Source of the DNA: Blautia sp. An249
Lineage (GTDB): Bacteria > Bacillota > Clostridia > Lachnospirales > Lachnospiraceae
DNA length: 64,000 bases
Assembly: GCF_002159835.1 (NCBI RefSeq)
Contig: NZ_NFJL01000021.1
Location: 1 to 64,000, forward strand
Reading direction: 5' to 3'
Shown here in pieces: positions 7,023 through 17,134 of the stretch. The number at the start of each line of letters is the position of its first letter. The stretch's first letter is position 1. Both the position numbers and the translations under genes were made by a program. Under the pieces are notes generated by a model. That model was not told the origin of the DNA. It did not search any database and saw only the letters and a program-made list of their open reading frames with translations.

Positions 7023-10013
7023 ATGTTGGAATCATTATTTATTGGTAACCGGGAGGGAGGAATCGTTAATTCTATTACACAGGTTCCTCAATCTTCAGAA
7101 CCCATGGTAATTATCGGGCTTGGCGGAACCGGTGTTGATGCTGTCTCTCGCTTAAAAACCAAGGTTCACAGACAGATTGAACCAGACAATGAGAACGATG
7201 TAAGGAGCAGGGGGGATGAACCCAGGTACGATCATATTAAATTTCTGGGGATTGATGCTGACAGTAAATGGCTTGAAAGATCCGGACTTACCAAGGAAGA
7301 AAGGTTAAATATTCAGAACTATAATTATAAGCATATTTTTTCATCGCTTATGTTAGATGGTCTTAAAAGCCAGAAAGAAATGCAGTGGATGAATGTTGAC
7401 TATATGTTAAACCATCTCCCTCCGACTCCAGACGGAACCGGAGCCTATCGTCCGTTTGGCAGATGGCTTACCATTGCCAGTGCAAATGACATTAAAAGGA
7501 AACTGACACAGGTGATCACCCAGGCCTGTACTGAGCGGACTGGCAATAGCTTAAATGTTCACATTGTATCCAGTATTTCCGGCGGGATGGGGGCCGGTTC
7601 CTTCGTGGATGTATGTTATATTGCAAGGGAGGTAATTGACGGATTAGGATTTAGAGGGGCTAACGTGTTCGGCTACTTCGTCCTTCCGGATGCAATTATT
7701 TCCAAGGAGGAAATTATTGGTGATCCTGTCAGGAGGGCTAATAATCAGAGGAATGGCATGGCATCGCTGCTGGAGATCGAACATTTGATGAACCTGAAGG
7801 ATTCCCATGAATGGTTTGAGCAGGATTACGGTTCGTTTGTGATCCGTACGCAGGAACAATTAGTTGATATGTGCCATTTTGTATCTTCAACTAACATGAA
7901 GGGAGTTCCTGTATCGAAGGGGTACGAATACGCGTTAAATGTAATCGGAGATTATATCCTTGCATTTATATCAAAAGAGCAGGTGGCGGATGGTGGGAAG
8001 CCAGTCGCGCTGGCTGGGATTGCTGCCGGCATGCCGTGGGGGTTAGCAGGAATAGATCCGGAACATGGACGTGGCTATTCTCAGAACTACCATATTATTG
8101 GTTCTGTAAATGCGGAGATTCCCACCACCCAGATGGCCACCTACTTAGCAACTGAGCTGTTTAAGAAGCTTACCATCTGTACGAAAATGCCGGATAATGA
8201 CCAGATTGAACAGGAGTTCGCAGATTATCTGAAACTATCTGACAGCTGCTTCAGGGAGCTGGAAAACCAGATAGCCCAGGGCGGTTCTGGATGGATCCAG
8301 ATTACAGAAGATCTGGTTAAAAAATATTTTGACTGGATAAAAGCGAACATGAATAACGGGAAATTTCCATATGCGATGCTCGCCCCTACAGAAACATCTT
8401 TAAAACAGCGAAAAGCCCTTCTGATTCAGAACAGAGGATCCATGGAAAAGGATGTTAATACATATGTTTTTCAGGCAGGCGCCAGCTCCATCCCCGGTTT
8501 GGCATTAAATAAATTGATCGAACTGGCAGAGGATCCCGGGAAAGGGCCAATCTATGCCTATGGGATGATGAACAAATCAGGGGTGGACATCTTCCACTAT
8601 CTTGAGGGCAGGCTGAAATATTATACAGATCAGAGGCAGCATGCAAGGGATCAGGAGGCTCTTTTTGCAAGTCAAGAGCCAGATGCTAAAAGAAAATTGG
8701 GTAATTCCAGTTTTCTGAATAAAAGCAGAAATATGAAGGAATATGCAGCGATACTGAATAGTATGTATCACTGGCAGGCACAGGCGGATTTGTTTGAAGA
8801 GATGGAGCGTCTGATGAAAAATTTGATTGAAGCTTTCCGTTCCATGAATAACAGATACTTGAAGCCCTTGTATGAAATTACAACGGAGTTAATGGAGACG
8901 TTTGAGGCGAATCGTACCTATTTCCAGTTGGGGAAGGGAGACCAGTCACAGGACGGCTTCACGAAGCAGCTTGTAAAGTTCTCTCAGATTCAGCCGGAGC
9001 TGGATATGGGGATTATGAAGCTGAATCCCGTAGTAGAAACGGGAGGCCTTTTAAAAATTCTTACCACGTATCCGGAGATCTGGATGGAACGTGAGGAATC
9101 TAAATTGAAGGCGAAGATTTCGGAGTATGTTTTGAGAAAATTCCGTCCAACTCTTTCAGGAAGCCTTGAAAGCTTCCTGAGAAAAAATTGGAATATGGAA
9201 GGGACGCCTGCCGGAAACTTTGCGAATACTATTCAGCAACGGATTATTGAGCCGCTTGCAGATGCAGCAGCTCCGATTTTCTGGACCGATGAGCCGATGG
9301 TTAGCGATCACACGAAGACCCTTCACAGAACCATTTTGACTGTGCCAGGCACAGCAAGCTGTGTCTGGCAGGCAGCAGACCAGTACAAACTCAGCAATGA
9401 TAATTGGGTTGAAGTGAGAAAGGCGTTTATTTACGACAGGCTCCATATCCTGAGAATCATAAGTGGTGTCCCTATGCATGCGTATCGGGGGCTGGTTCAG
9501 TATCTTGGCGCATATGAAAGTTATCAGGAATCTGGCCTTCACCTCTGTGAGAATAAACCAAATTGGAGAGAAATCCTAACCTTCCCGTATCCCTATAGTC
9601 TCGAGCCAAAGTATACTAGAAATGCGGAAGAACTTGTGAAGCTGTATGATGACGCAGCAGCAAAGGGGATTATCTATTTTGAGGGAGCAACTGCAACGAC
9701 AGGCGGACAGGCATATGTTAAACAGTTTAAGGAAATGGAAGGGGAACTGTTTAATGTGGAAGACCTAAAAAAGGATGGAAGGATGGATACGGAAAGGGTG
9801 AGCCAGAGAATTTCTGAATTAGAAGGAGTCCTGAATTCACCAGTAAATGCCATCCCGATTAATTCCAAGGGAAATCTGCCGGGTAATACATTAGTCAGGG
9901 ATAATTTCCTCAGGTTCTATGGCATTCAGCAGATTGTCAGGAGGGAAGTTGAAAAGTTTGACAGTGTGAAGAAAGCTATTGCAGAGATTAGAGGATATAT
10001 GAGCGATGAATGA
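7023..10013 (+). CDS. tubulin-like protein (Tubulin_2 type), short copy
   Basis: This is a 996-residue paralogue of the preceding gene. The ATG at 7023 is preferred over one 42 bases upstream because it follows GGAGGGG (7010-7016) and aligns with the paralogue's start. Both nucleotide motifs are kept (GLGGTGVDA and SGGMGAGS). Long blocks are nearly identical at DNA level (for example 7625-7850 against 4078-4303), whereas other blocks (C-terminal half, and the segment around 7980-8040) differ strongly. The alignment ends abruptly after the shared SVKKAIAEI: this copy closes with seven further residues, while the other continues for about 120. Two tubulin-fold subunits with different tails could form mixed filaments or act at different partners. 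That role is inference. Confidence 0.85.
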   Translation: MLESLFIGNREGGIVNSITQVPQSSEPMVIIGLGGTGVDAVSRLKTKVHRQIEPDNENDVRSRGDEPRYDHIKFLGIDADSKWLERSGLTKEERLNIQNYNYKHIFSSLMLDGLKSQKEMQWMNVDYMLNHLPPTPDGTGAYRPFGRWLTIASANDIKRKLTQVITQACTERTGNSLNVHIVSSISGGMGAGSFVDVCYIAREVIDGLGFRGANVFGYFVLPDAIISKEEIIGDPVRRANNQRNGMASLLEIEHLMNLKDSHEWFEQDYGSFVIRTQEQLVDMCHFVSSTNMKGVPVSKGYEYALNVIGDYILAFISKEQVADGGKPVALAGIAAGMPWGLAGIDPEHGRGYSQNYHIIGSVNAEIPTTQMATYLATELFKKLTICTKMPDNDQIEQEFADYLKLSDSCFRELENQIAQGGSGWIQITEDLVKKYFDWIKANMNNGKFPYAMLAPTETSLKQRKALLIQNRGSMEKDVNTYVFQAGASSIPGLALNKLIELAEDPGKGPIYAYGMMNKSGVDIFHYLEGRLKYYTDQRQHARDQEALFASQEPDAKRKLGNSSFLNKSRNMKEYAAILNSMYHWQAQADLFEEMERLMKNLIEAFRSMNNRYLKPLYEITTELMETFEANRTYFQLGKGDQSQDGFTKQLVKFSQIQPELDMGIMKLNPVVETGGLLKILTTYPEIWMEREESKLKAKISEYVLRKFRPTLSGSLESFLRKNWNMEGTPAGNFANTIQQRIIEPLADAAAPIFWTDEPMVSDHTKTLHRTILTVPGTASCVWQAADQYKLSNDNWVEVRKAFIYDRLHILRIISGVPMHAYRGLVQYLGAYESYQESGLHLCENKPNWREILTFPYPYSLEPKYTRNAEELVKLYDDAAAKGIIYFEGATATTGGQAYVKQFKEMEGELFNVEDLKKDGRMDTERVSQRISELEGVLNSPVNAIPINSKGNLPGNTLVRDNFLRFYGIQQIVRREVEKFDSVKKAIAEIRGYMSDE

Positions 10014-10052
10014 TGGTTGGCCACAGGAGATTATTAACCAGGGAGGATGGAA

Positions 10053-11789
10053 ATGAAGAAATTAATAGATTGCTGTGTGGCAGAGATACGAAACAAATCT
10101 GAAAGAAACGGGGCAGTAGGATATGACGCACAGGCTCCCAGAAATCCTTCCATTATTGTTAATTATAATTTAGATAAAAAAGCATTGGACAGTTATTATG
10201 AATTTCTGGAACAGTTGTGGCCGGGCGTATATTTGAATATTCCAAGGGCAGATAGGGAATCGGATTTTGAGGCAATTGAGAATCAGGTTCGCGCAAACCC
10301 GTTATATTTGAGCCTCAGTGAGATTCAAATCCATGTGTTGGTTAATATGACAAAATGCACTTTGGAGGATCTGCGTCTTTTTTTGAAGCAAAAATTTAAC
10401 AGCCCGTTGTACAAAATTATTTTGCACGAATTCTTAGATTATGAGAGACAGAATCAGATTGAAACGTCTGAAAAGAATCTTTTAAACCTTATGGAAAACC
10501 GCGATCGGATTTGTTATCAGTTTGTATATTCCAACAGACTGTCTAATGGTGCGATGTGGTTAGGAGAGAGCGGGTTAAAGATTGCAAGACTGGCAGCCAA
10601 TATCACAGCCATAATGAGTATTGATTCCCATTACTTTAATGACAATAATGCGTATACTTTTTCTTATAATCTGCTGGAGAAGCCAACCAGAAAAATTGTT
10701 CAGTTTTCCATTCGCAGGTTACTGGAAAAGGTTTGTAATTGTCCGGAGTACGCAAACCTTGATCAGGATATTTTGAGAAGATACAGAGGAAGTATTCAGC
10801 GAGAGGCTGCATATGGAACGGGTTCTTTCTTATTCAGAGAAACGGATTTTAAGTATCTGCCAGACAATAAGAAATTGCAGAAAGAAAAGGCGAATATAAA
10901 AAAGGGGATTGCATCCTTAGAGAGGAATTATCCTATCGCAGCAATGTGTTTTAACGCAATGATAAAGCAGAAGGTAAGCGAGATTAATAGATCGCGGGCG
11001 AAGAAGGTTGACTTTTCCGGCGAATTATCAGAGCCGCTGCTTACATTTTATGCAGTTGAAGGTTTCCTGAAAGGAAATCGCCAAAAGAAAGATTTGCTGG
11101 GGAGTCTTAAAACAGCTCTTTTGCATGAGAGACAAATCTCTGATGAAGGAACTTACAGTAAGGTTTTAACGGAATATGCGAATCAGGTAATTGAAGATGA
11201 AATCACGGAAAGAATATTTGCCGCTTTTTCAGAGCAATTTATGAAGAAAATAGATCATACCAGTGAGGTTTATCAATGGCTGCTGGAATGTTTAAGGAGT
11301 CCGGAACTGCAGATTCATGCAATTGAAAAAGAAGCAAACTTAACGAACTATTATGGAGGGCGGGTGGACGATTACTTTGCAAGCCATGCAGAAGAGATTA
11401 TTGCGAAGCTGGATGCCTGTTCGGATAAAGAGGATTTACTGAAAAATCGTTTACATTCAATATTACTGCAGATATTTGACAGTAATCCTGTTTATTACAA
11501 GTCTTTTGAAGAGGAAATTAACACGCGCGTTGGAAAGGTTGATATAGCGAAGAAGATGTTCGAAGAAATCAGTGAAAAAGACAGTGTTACCAGAAATATT
11601 TGCATTAATTGGATGAATCTTCAGTTTAAATTAGAGAAGATGGAAACAGGAGATGTATTAATATTAATCCATCCGAACTCAAAACTTTTGAGGCTTGCTG
11701 ACAATTATAAACCTTTGGAATCAAGCAGGCAAGATTGTGTGGAAAGAATTGATTTCCATACCTTATCTCTGAAACCGGAGGTGAAATAA
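10053..11789 (+). CDS. hypothetical protein of the tubulin/GTPase cassette (578 aa)
   Basis: I do not recognise a family. The protein is soluble and mostly alpha-helical, with no signal peptide, membrane segment or obvious catalytic motif. The start at 10053 is preferred because GGGAGG ends directly before the alternative ATG at 10047 and sits 6 bases from 10053. It begins 39 bases after the second tubulin-like gene, and its stop overlaps the next start (TAATG at 11787). Translational coupling to the 207-residue protein and position between tubulin and GTPase genes suggest a structural adaptor of the complex. Confidence 0.7.
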   Translation: MKKLIDCCVAEIRNKSERNGAVGYDAQAPRNPSIIVNYNLDKKALDSYYEFLEQLWPGVYLNIPRADRESDFEAIENQVRANPLYLSLSEIQIHVLVNMTKCTLEDLRLFLKQKFNSPLYKIILHEFLDYERQNQIETSEKNLLNLMENRDRICYQFVYSNRLSNGAMWLGESGLKIARLAANITAIMSIDSHYFNDNNAYTFSYNLLEKPTRKIVQFSIRRLLEKVCNCPEYANLDQDILRRYRGSIQREAAYGTGSFLFRETDFKYLPDNKKLQKEKANIKKGIASLERNYPIAAMCFNAMIKQKVSEINRSRAKKVDFSGELSEPLLTFYAVEGFLKGNRQKKDLLGSLKTALLHERQISDEGTYSKVLTEYANQVIEDEITERIFAAFSEQFMKKIDHTSEVYQWLLECLRSPELQIHAIEKEANLTNYYGGRVDDYFASHAEEIIAKLDACSDKEDLLKNRLHSILLQIFDSNPVYYKSFEEEINTRVGKVDIAKKMFEEISEKDSVTRNICINWMNLQFKLEKMETGDVLILIHPNSKLLRLADNYKPLESSRQDCVERIDFHTLSLKPEVK

Positions 11790-12412
11790 TGGAGATCAAA
11801 TATATGAACCCACAGAATCAGATCATGATTCAGGATGCGAAAATTGTCAACCAGAATTATTCGATTAGTTGGCTGGCGTCTGTATATCATCCGGACATAT
11901 TGGTATGCGTCAAGTCTTCATGGATAACTTACGATGAATTAAAAAAAATATTGGAAAATCACTGTGAAGAAATGAGACATCAGGGAAATGGTGTGTATTG
12001 GCAAAAGGTGACCAGACAGACTTCATTACAAATTTTAACAACTACGATAAAAGCGCCGGTTGATGTTATCTTGCTGCCTGTTACAAAGAATGAAATTCTT
12101 ATTCCGGCTGACGGGGAAGAATGTGCCAAACTTCAGAAAACGATTAAAGGGGTTATTAAGTGCATAAAAAAGAGAAAGTCCTTTTTTCCGGTATTTAAGG
12201 CTGCGGAACATCTTACATTTGTCAATGACTCTTTACCGGTAAAAGGAGATGAAATAGTAGCAGAATATATGGTTGATAACCTCAGGTATCCCGTGACAGC
12301 AGCAATGCTTGGTCAGACAATTAGTATTCAAATTCCTAAAAATTCCACATGTCAGCCGTGTATTACAAAGAATTTGAACAGCAAATATAACTTGACGATA
12401 AGCGAGGAGTAG
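11789..12412 (+). CDS. hypothetical cassette protein (207 aa)
   Basis: This soluble 207-residue protein has alternating hydrophobic strands and a basic central patch (KCIKKRKSFF). No family or catalytic motif was recognised. Its start overlaps the upstream stop (TAATG), and the GTPase gene begins two bases after its stop with a GAGGAG site inside its last codons. Tight packing implies production in fixed ratio with both neighbours, so it is probably a subunit or adaptor rather than an enzyme. Confidence 0.65.
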   Translation: MEIKYMNPQNQIMIQDAKIVNQNYSISWLASVYHPDILVCVKSSWITYDELKKILENHCEEMRHQGNGVYWQKVTRQTSLQILTTTIKAPVDVILLPVTKNEILIPADGEECAKLQKTIKGVIKCIKKRKSFFPVFKAAEHLTFVNDSLPVKGDEIVAEYMVDNLRYPVTAAMLGQTISIQIPKNSTCQPCITKNLNSKYNLTISEE

Positions 12413-12414
12413 CT

Positions 12415-14238
12415 ATGAAAGAATCATGGAAAAGGATTAAATGTCCTTACTGTTTTGCAGAATTTGCACACGATGAAGTGCATTTTCGAATTGCAGAAGA
12501 GGCATGTGAAGATGCGAAGAACAAGGCAGCGAAGAAAGAAGATCCTGCGAAACAGGAGGAATTTTCTAAGTTTCTAAAGAGAGAAGAAGTGGATCCGAAA
12601 TACGATAAAGTCTGGGGAAGTTTACGTGGAGGGATTCCAGCACCCAATGTGGAAGATTCGTTCTTTATACCCTGGGTGGATCCATCGAATAAATCAGACA
12701 TGATTGTAGGGGACTACATCGCTGATAACGATGGTTTTATAGAAAAAATTGAAGATAAATGCGGTCATTTTGAGAGTAAAACCAGAATTTGCCCATATTG
12801 TCATAATAAATTACCCCTTCATTACGGAAAAAATCCACAGAAGTTTATATCGATCCTGGGTGTATCAACATCAGGTAAGACGGTATTCCTGAAACAGCTT
12901 CTGTCTAAACTTCAGGATTCTTTGCAGGGGGGCATCCTGAGTCATGTTAATGGTTCTTTTGTTGACCAGTTGTCATTACCAGATGATGATAATTCCTACC
13001 TGACCTTAAATCAGCCATTGCCGGATTCAACTAAGACGCTAAACTTTAAGGTTCCATATTTTGTGACCATGACCTTTGAAAAGAAGAAGGAATTAAAAAC
13101 GTATGACTTTGTTATTTATGATGTTGCAGGAGAAATTCTTGTTGATCTTGTGAAGGAAAATCCGAACAGGTTTGAATTTTTTGCCGGTTATATTAAAAGC
13201 TCGGATGCCATTATCATGCTTATCGATCCGATGCAGTTAGTAAACAATCCAATACCCAAATATCCGGCCAGTAATATGATTTCAACTTTATATAGGGTAT
13301 TTGGCGGACAGGTTCCGGTACCTACGGCAATTACAATATCAAAATCAGATTTGCTTCTTTCCAGCGCACTGATTAAGGAAAGCCTCAATCCGGACGGCGT
13401 TTTCTTTAATCCCAATTCAGTAATAATGAAAAATATTCCATGGGATCCGGAGAAGAAATATTTTTATGCTGACGAATATGCCCTCTTAAGCGGACAGCTT
13501 AGAAGATTTTATACTTCAAAAGCCAATCCTTTTTATGTAAATGTGCAACAGCAAATTGCCAATCCTTCCTTCTTTGCTGTTTCTGCTCTTCTTGACGGGG
13601 TAGATCAGAAACTTACCTTCGAGTTAGTTTCAAGGGATGAATGGAAAAGCAATTACATAGAAGCGTATATGAAGAAATTTGGGGTTTTAAGCAAGAAGCT
13701 GAAAAATATCCAGCTTGACCTGGAGGATCAGGAAGCCAATCCGGCTGATAATATCATTGATACAAATAATATTATTGTAAGAAGATCTTTCATTTTTGAT
13801 CAGAGCGACGAGGTTGCCAGAAAATTGGATGAAATTCTCAGGGATGAATCTATATTAAATACCCGGGCGGACGTTAGAGAGGCTGTCTATGAGAGGTTTG
13901 ACGAGGATGAAATTATAGAACTGGTTGCGGCAGACCATGGAGGAAATGAAACGCTGTCCATGAGAGATTTAATCAGATACATCAGCAGCAAGAAAGAAGA
14001 GATGGATGATTACTCTTTTGATATTTATATGCAGGGTTATCCAAGAGGGAATGGGGATTTGAGGTCATTGCGTATTGAGGAACCCCTTTTCTGGCTGTTG
14101 AGTGAAATGGATATTATCGCCCGTGGAAACGTGTATACGTCAAATGTACAAAATGATCCGGAACAGTCGGGAGTAAGCGGGAACTGGTGGAAGAACCTGT
14201 TGAAGAATCTGGGGCCTTTTGGAGGTAAGAAAAAATGA
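12415..14238 (+). CDS. zinc-ribbon P-loop GTPase (DO-GTPase-like)
   Basis: This 607-residue protein starts with a split zinc ribbon: CPYC at 10-13 and a second CPYC at 126-129. A TRAFAC-type GTPase core follows, with Walker A GVSTSGKT (149-156), the DxxG switch YDVAGE (D236-G239) and a guanine-specificity motif SKSD (309-312) in place of NKxD. A helical C-terminal part runs from about 400. This arrangement matches the DO-GTPase families described as partners of GAP1 proteins in NTP-dependent conflict systems. The next gene, overlapping by ATGA, is indeed GAP1-like, which strengthens both calls. GTP binding follows from the visible motifs; hydrolysis and effector coupling are inferred. Confidence 0.8.
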   Translation: MKESWKRIKCPYCFAEFAHDEVHFRIAEEACEDAKNKAAKKEDPAKQEEFSKFLKREEVDPKYDKVWGSLRGGIPAPNVEDSFFIPWVDPSNKSDMIVGDYIADNDGFIEKIEDKCGHFESKTRICPYCHNKLPLHYGKNPQKFISILGVSTSGKTVFLKQLLSKLQDSLQGGILSHVNGSFVDQLSLPDDDNSYLTLNQPLPDSTKTLNFKVPYFVTMTFEKKKELKTYDFVIYDVAGEILVDLVKENPNRFEFFAGYIKSSDAIIMLIDPMQLVNNPIPKYPASNMISTLYRVFGGQVPVPTAITISKSDLLLSSALIKESLNPDGVFFNPNSVIMKNIPWDPEKKYFYADEYALLSGQLRRFYTSKANPFYVNVQQQIANPSFFAVSALLDGVDQKLTFELVSRDEWKSNYIEAYMKKFGVLSKKLKNIQLDLEDQEANPADNIIDTNNIIVRRSFIFDQSDEVARKLDEILRDESILNTRADVREAVYERFDEDEIIELVAADHGGNETLSMRDLIRYISSKKEEMDDYSFDIYMQGYPRGNGDLRSLRIEEPLFWLLSEMDIIARGNVYTSNVQNDPEQSGVSGNWWKNLLKNLGPFGGKKK

Positions 14239-17096
14239 TTGAGCAAGTTTTATATAGACGAACAGTTGAACAAGGTTATATGGAATATTGTTCTCGTGGT
14301 TTATCGAAAGAGGAAGCCCACCGTGTGAATGTTGTCATGGATATGGCGGCTTCAGATATTGGAGATTTGGGCTCAGGAGCGGATTCCCCATTTATGCTTT
14401 ATCCTTTTGAAGAGATGCATCGATTCTGTCTTGCTACGTTCCAGAGAGAATTTTCAATGGGAAGAAGTAATTCTGTAAACCATGGGTTGTTAATCGAAGA
14501 TACGGAGTACAGGGAACTTGTTAAGAATCCGGAACAAATTTGGGGATTCACAAATAAGAACTTCCTTTCAAGAAAAGTAAATCATCGGGAAGAGATGTTT
14601 GCTTTAAAGGCTTTAAATATCTCTGCGAATGCTGAGCTGAGTAAAGACTATATTTTTCAGGAATATAAGCTTAACAATGAAGGATATTTAAAGTTTTTAA
14701 ATGCAGTTTACACGTCCCTTTCCAAAAATAAAAACTATTCATGCGGTCTTCGGATTGATAATTCCAAAAATGCGAATAAAGTTATGCGTCATTTGGGTTA
14801 TTTAATCATGAGCATGCTGCCGTATGAATTACGTGAGAAGATTTCCTTCTGCAGCAGAAGCGTACCGAGCAGCATTGGAGTAACGGTTCAGATTCTTCAG
14901 GAGAAAGATCCGGAAAAAACAGATATAACCTACGATATAAATACAGGCGAGTGCTTCGTTAACAACTCATCTGTTGAAATAATGGATTTTTATTTGGAGG
15001 ATTTGTTAACGATGTCTGACGAAGCGCTGAAGGATTATTTTGGCGTTCTGGAGACATTCAGGGATAACCTTAAGCTTTCTGAAGGCAGCGAAGCAGAGTA
15101 TGTTATATCAAAGCTTTCGAAATTATCGCAGAAACCTTCGATGTTTGCATCAGAAACGGCAGAGACGCAATTTACATTCATTAATGATGTATTCTCACTT
15201 CCGGCTTCCAATATGGATGTGATTAATTCAATTGTAGTCCGATTACTGCCATTTGTGGATTCCAACCATTACATGGAAGCGTTTAATATTAATTTTGAGT
15301 TATATAGAAAACTGGATTCTGAAAAAGAATCTGACAGACAAATCATGGCTCAGATTGAAGAAAATTTGATTCAAAATTATAATAACGCGTCAACGGAGGA
15401 GAAAAAACGACTATTCACTTTGGTATTTGAGTCGGAAGAATTACATACCAGAGCAGGTACGATACTCGAGAAATTTGTGGAGATAAATAAGATAGAGCTG
15501 GACGTCTCCTTAGTTAATGAGTATATCCAACTGTACGAAGAATTTTTTGAAACGGAATGGAAGTCAGCCCTGTACTGGAAGATTGTTACTGTCTTTAAAC
15601 AGTGCGATATTCCCGGTAAAGAGAAAATCTGGAATCGTATGTATAACAGTGCAAATGCAGATGCCAGAGAAGGCTTTTTCTACAATATTTTGTGTGATGA
15701 CGATGAACCATTTTACAAAGTTGTTTTCAATACACTGGTTAATCTTTTTATCAAATCACAAAATCAACAGTTCAGGGAACGTTGTTATACACGTATTAAG
15801 GATGTCATTCATCAGGAAGACGATAAGTATCGTTTGAAAATTTTACAGGAATATAATGATGTGGATGAAGCGGAAGATTTCATCTGGCTTGAGACATATA
15901 ATGCCATTGAAGATTACATAAGCGCCGCTGCGGATGTTGAATTTTTAAGATGCCTTAAAGATAAGTATTGTAAGTCTTCAAATCCAGAAATCTGTGATTT
16001 ATATCTGGAATATATTGGGTGCGTTCCGATTTTTGAATTAGAAAATATGATTCGTCAGTATGGACAACAGGCGAAAACCAACGAGCGTGAGGATCGTCTG
16101 CTTAACAAAATCATCTACTTCCTGACAAGAGACAAGAAGAAGGTTTCTGTTGCCGTATTGAAAGTGCTTGCTGCTGTAGTGAAAGAGGAAAGCGTAAACG
16201 AACTGGCATCTTATATCAGTAAGTTGTATTTATCGACTTCTTCTGACAGCAGTATTGCGATATATGATTTTCTTGAGACGAAACAACCCCGCTTGTTTAA
16301 TAATTCATATTTAAATAAGGAATATATACCTTCTTATGACAGTTATTGGGCGGCGAAACTGGATAATAAAATTTTGAAAGATGACAGGAATCTTGTCAGT
16401 GTTCTCCAGTATTTAGAAAAGCTGCAATATCATAAAGAATCTTTTAACAAGATTAATCTGGCCTGTCAGAAATGGATTGCTCAGGAAACAGCAACGGCTG
16501 GATCTGATTATGAACGTTATCTGAAGTGTAAGGAACTGTGCGGCAGACTTGGCAGCCTTTTACATACTCAATTTGGAAATCAGTACTATTCCCAGTTGAT
16601 GCTCCAGGTGCAGGATAGCTTTTGGAAAGCGTCCGATATTCATACATTTGACTATGCACACTGGGATATGTATAAATCAGGCAGTGTCATCTATACTCAG
16701 AAATTTAAAGATCATGAAAACCACGTATTAGCAGAAAGTATCGGTGGACTGCTTGAAAATTCCTATGTGAACTGGGATAAAGTATATGAAATACTTCTTA
16801 CCAGAAAGTATATTTCTCAGGATGATATTCGTAATCAGATCATCAAAGATTTTGATGAGAAATATCATAATCGGGGTATGAGTATGTCTGATCCGGATTA
16901 CATTGCTTTTATCAGTGTTAATAAGGACAGTCTCCAGATGGATTATACAAAGCTTTTTGATACTTTGCAGAAGTACAATCACCGTATTGATGAGAAAACT
17001 AAATATTCGGGTACGTCAGGGTCAGTGATCAATTACGAAAAAAAATATCCAGGTATAAGAACTATCAAAGCGATAACCCATCCTATGGTGAAGTAA
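14235..17096 (+). CDS. GAP1-like GTPase-associated protein
   Basis: This 953-residue protein overlaps the GTPase stop by ATGA. The N-terminal 110 residues resemble the GAP1-N2 module: an opening QVLYRRT strand, GYMEYCSRGL, and the FSMGRSNSVNHGLLI strand-turn near 75-90. The rest is helical and fits the GAP1-M/GAP1-C organisation. In known systems GAP1 sits beside a DO-GTPase and is thought to regulate it; a direct role here is inferred. Near the 3' end a run of eight A (17038-17045) precedes the last 17 codons. After that run the -1 frame is open and runs without a stop into the following membrane gene, so a longer, membrane-anchored form of about 1,095 residues is possible. Confidence 0.75.
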   Translation: MIEQVLYRRTVEQGYMEYCSRGLSKEEAHRVNVVMDMAASDIGDLGSGADSPFMLYPFEEMHRFCLATFQREFSMGRSNSVNHGLLIEDTEYRELVKNPEQIWGFTNKNFLSRKVNHREEMFALKALNISANAELSKDYIFQEYKLNNEGYLKFLNAVYTSLSKNKNYSCGLRIDNSKNANKVMRHLGYLIMSMLPYELREKISFCSRSVPSSIGVTVQILQEKDPEKTDITYDINTGECFVNNSSVEIMDFYLEDLLTMSDEALKDYFGVLETFRDNLKLSEGSEAEYVISKLSKLSQKPSMFASETAETQFTFINDVFSLPASNMDVINSIVVRLLPFVDSNHYMEAFNINFELYRKLDSEKESDRQIMAQIEENLIQNYNNASTEEKKRLFTLVFESEELHTRAGTILEKFVEINKIELDVSLVNEYIQLYEEFFETEWKSALYWKIVTVFKQCDIPGKEKIWNRMYNSANADAREGFFYNILCDDDEPFYKVVFNTLVNLFIKSQNQQFRERCYTRIKDVIHQEDDKYRLKILQEYNDVDEAEDFIWLETYNAIEDYISAAADVEFLRCLKDKYCKSSNPEICDLYLEYIGCVPIFELENMIRQYGQQAKTNEREDRLLNKIIYFLTRDKKKVSVAVLKVLAAVVKEESVNELASYISKLYLSTSSDSSIAIYDFLETKQPRLFNNSYLNKEYIPSYDSYWAAKLDNKILKDDRNLVSVLQYLEKLQYHKESFNKINLACQKWIAQETATAGSDYERYLKCKELCGRLGSLLHTQFGNQYYSQLMLQVQDSFWKASDIHTFDYAHWDMYKSGSVIYTQKFKDHENHVLAESIGGLLENSYVNWDKVYEILLTRKYISQDDIRNQIIKDFDEKYHNRGMSMSDPDYIAFISVNKDSLQMDYTKLFDTLQKYNHRIDEKTKYSGTSGSVINYEKKYPGIRTIKAITHPMVK
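17038..17045 (+). promoter_or_regulatory. A8 slippery run at the GAP1 / membrane-protein junction
   Basis: Eight consecutive A residues give the heptamer A AAA AAA in the GAP1 frame. A -1 slip avoids the stop at 17094-17096 and joins GAP1 to the frame that is open from 17003 and encodes the three-helix membrane protein ending at 17518. It may be programmed slippage, or a sequencing or mutational indel. Confidence 0.5.
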
Positions 17097-17134
17097 TCAG
17101 AGGCCTGTTTTTCGAACAATTTGCGGTACTCTTT

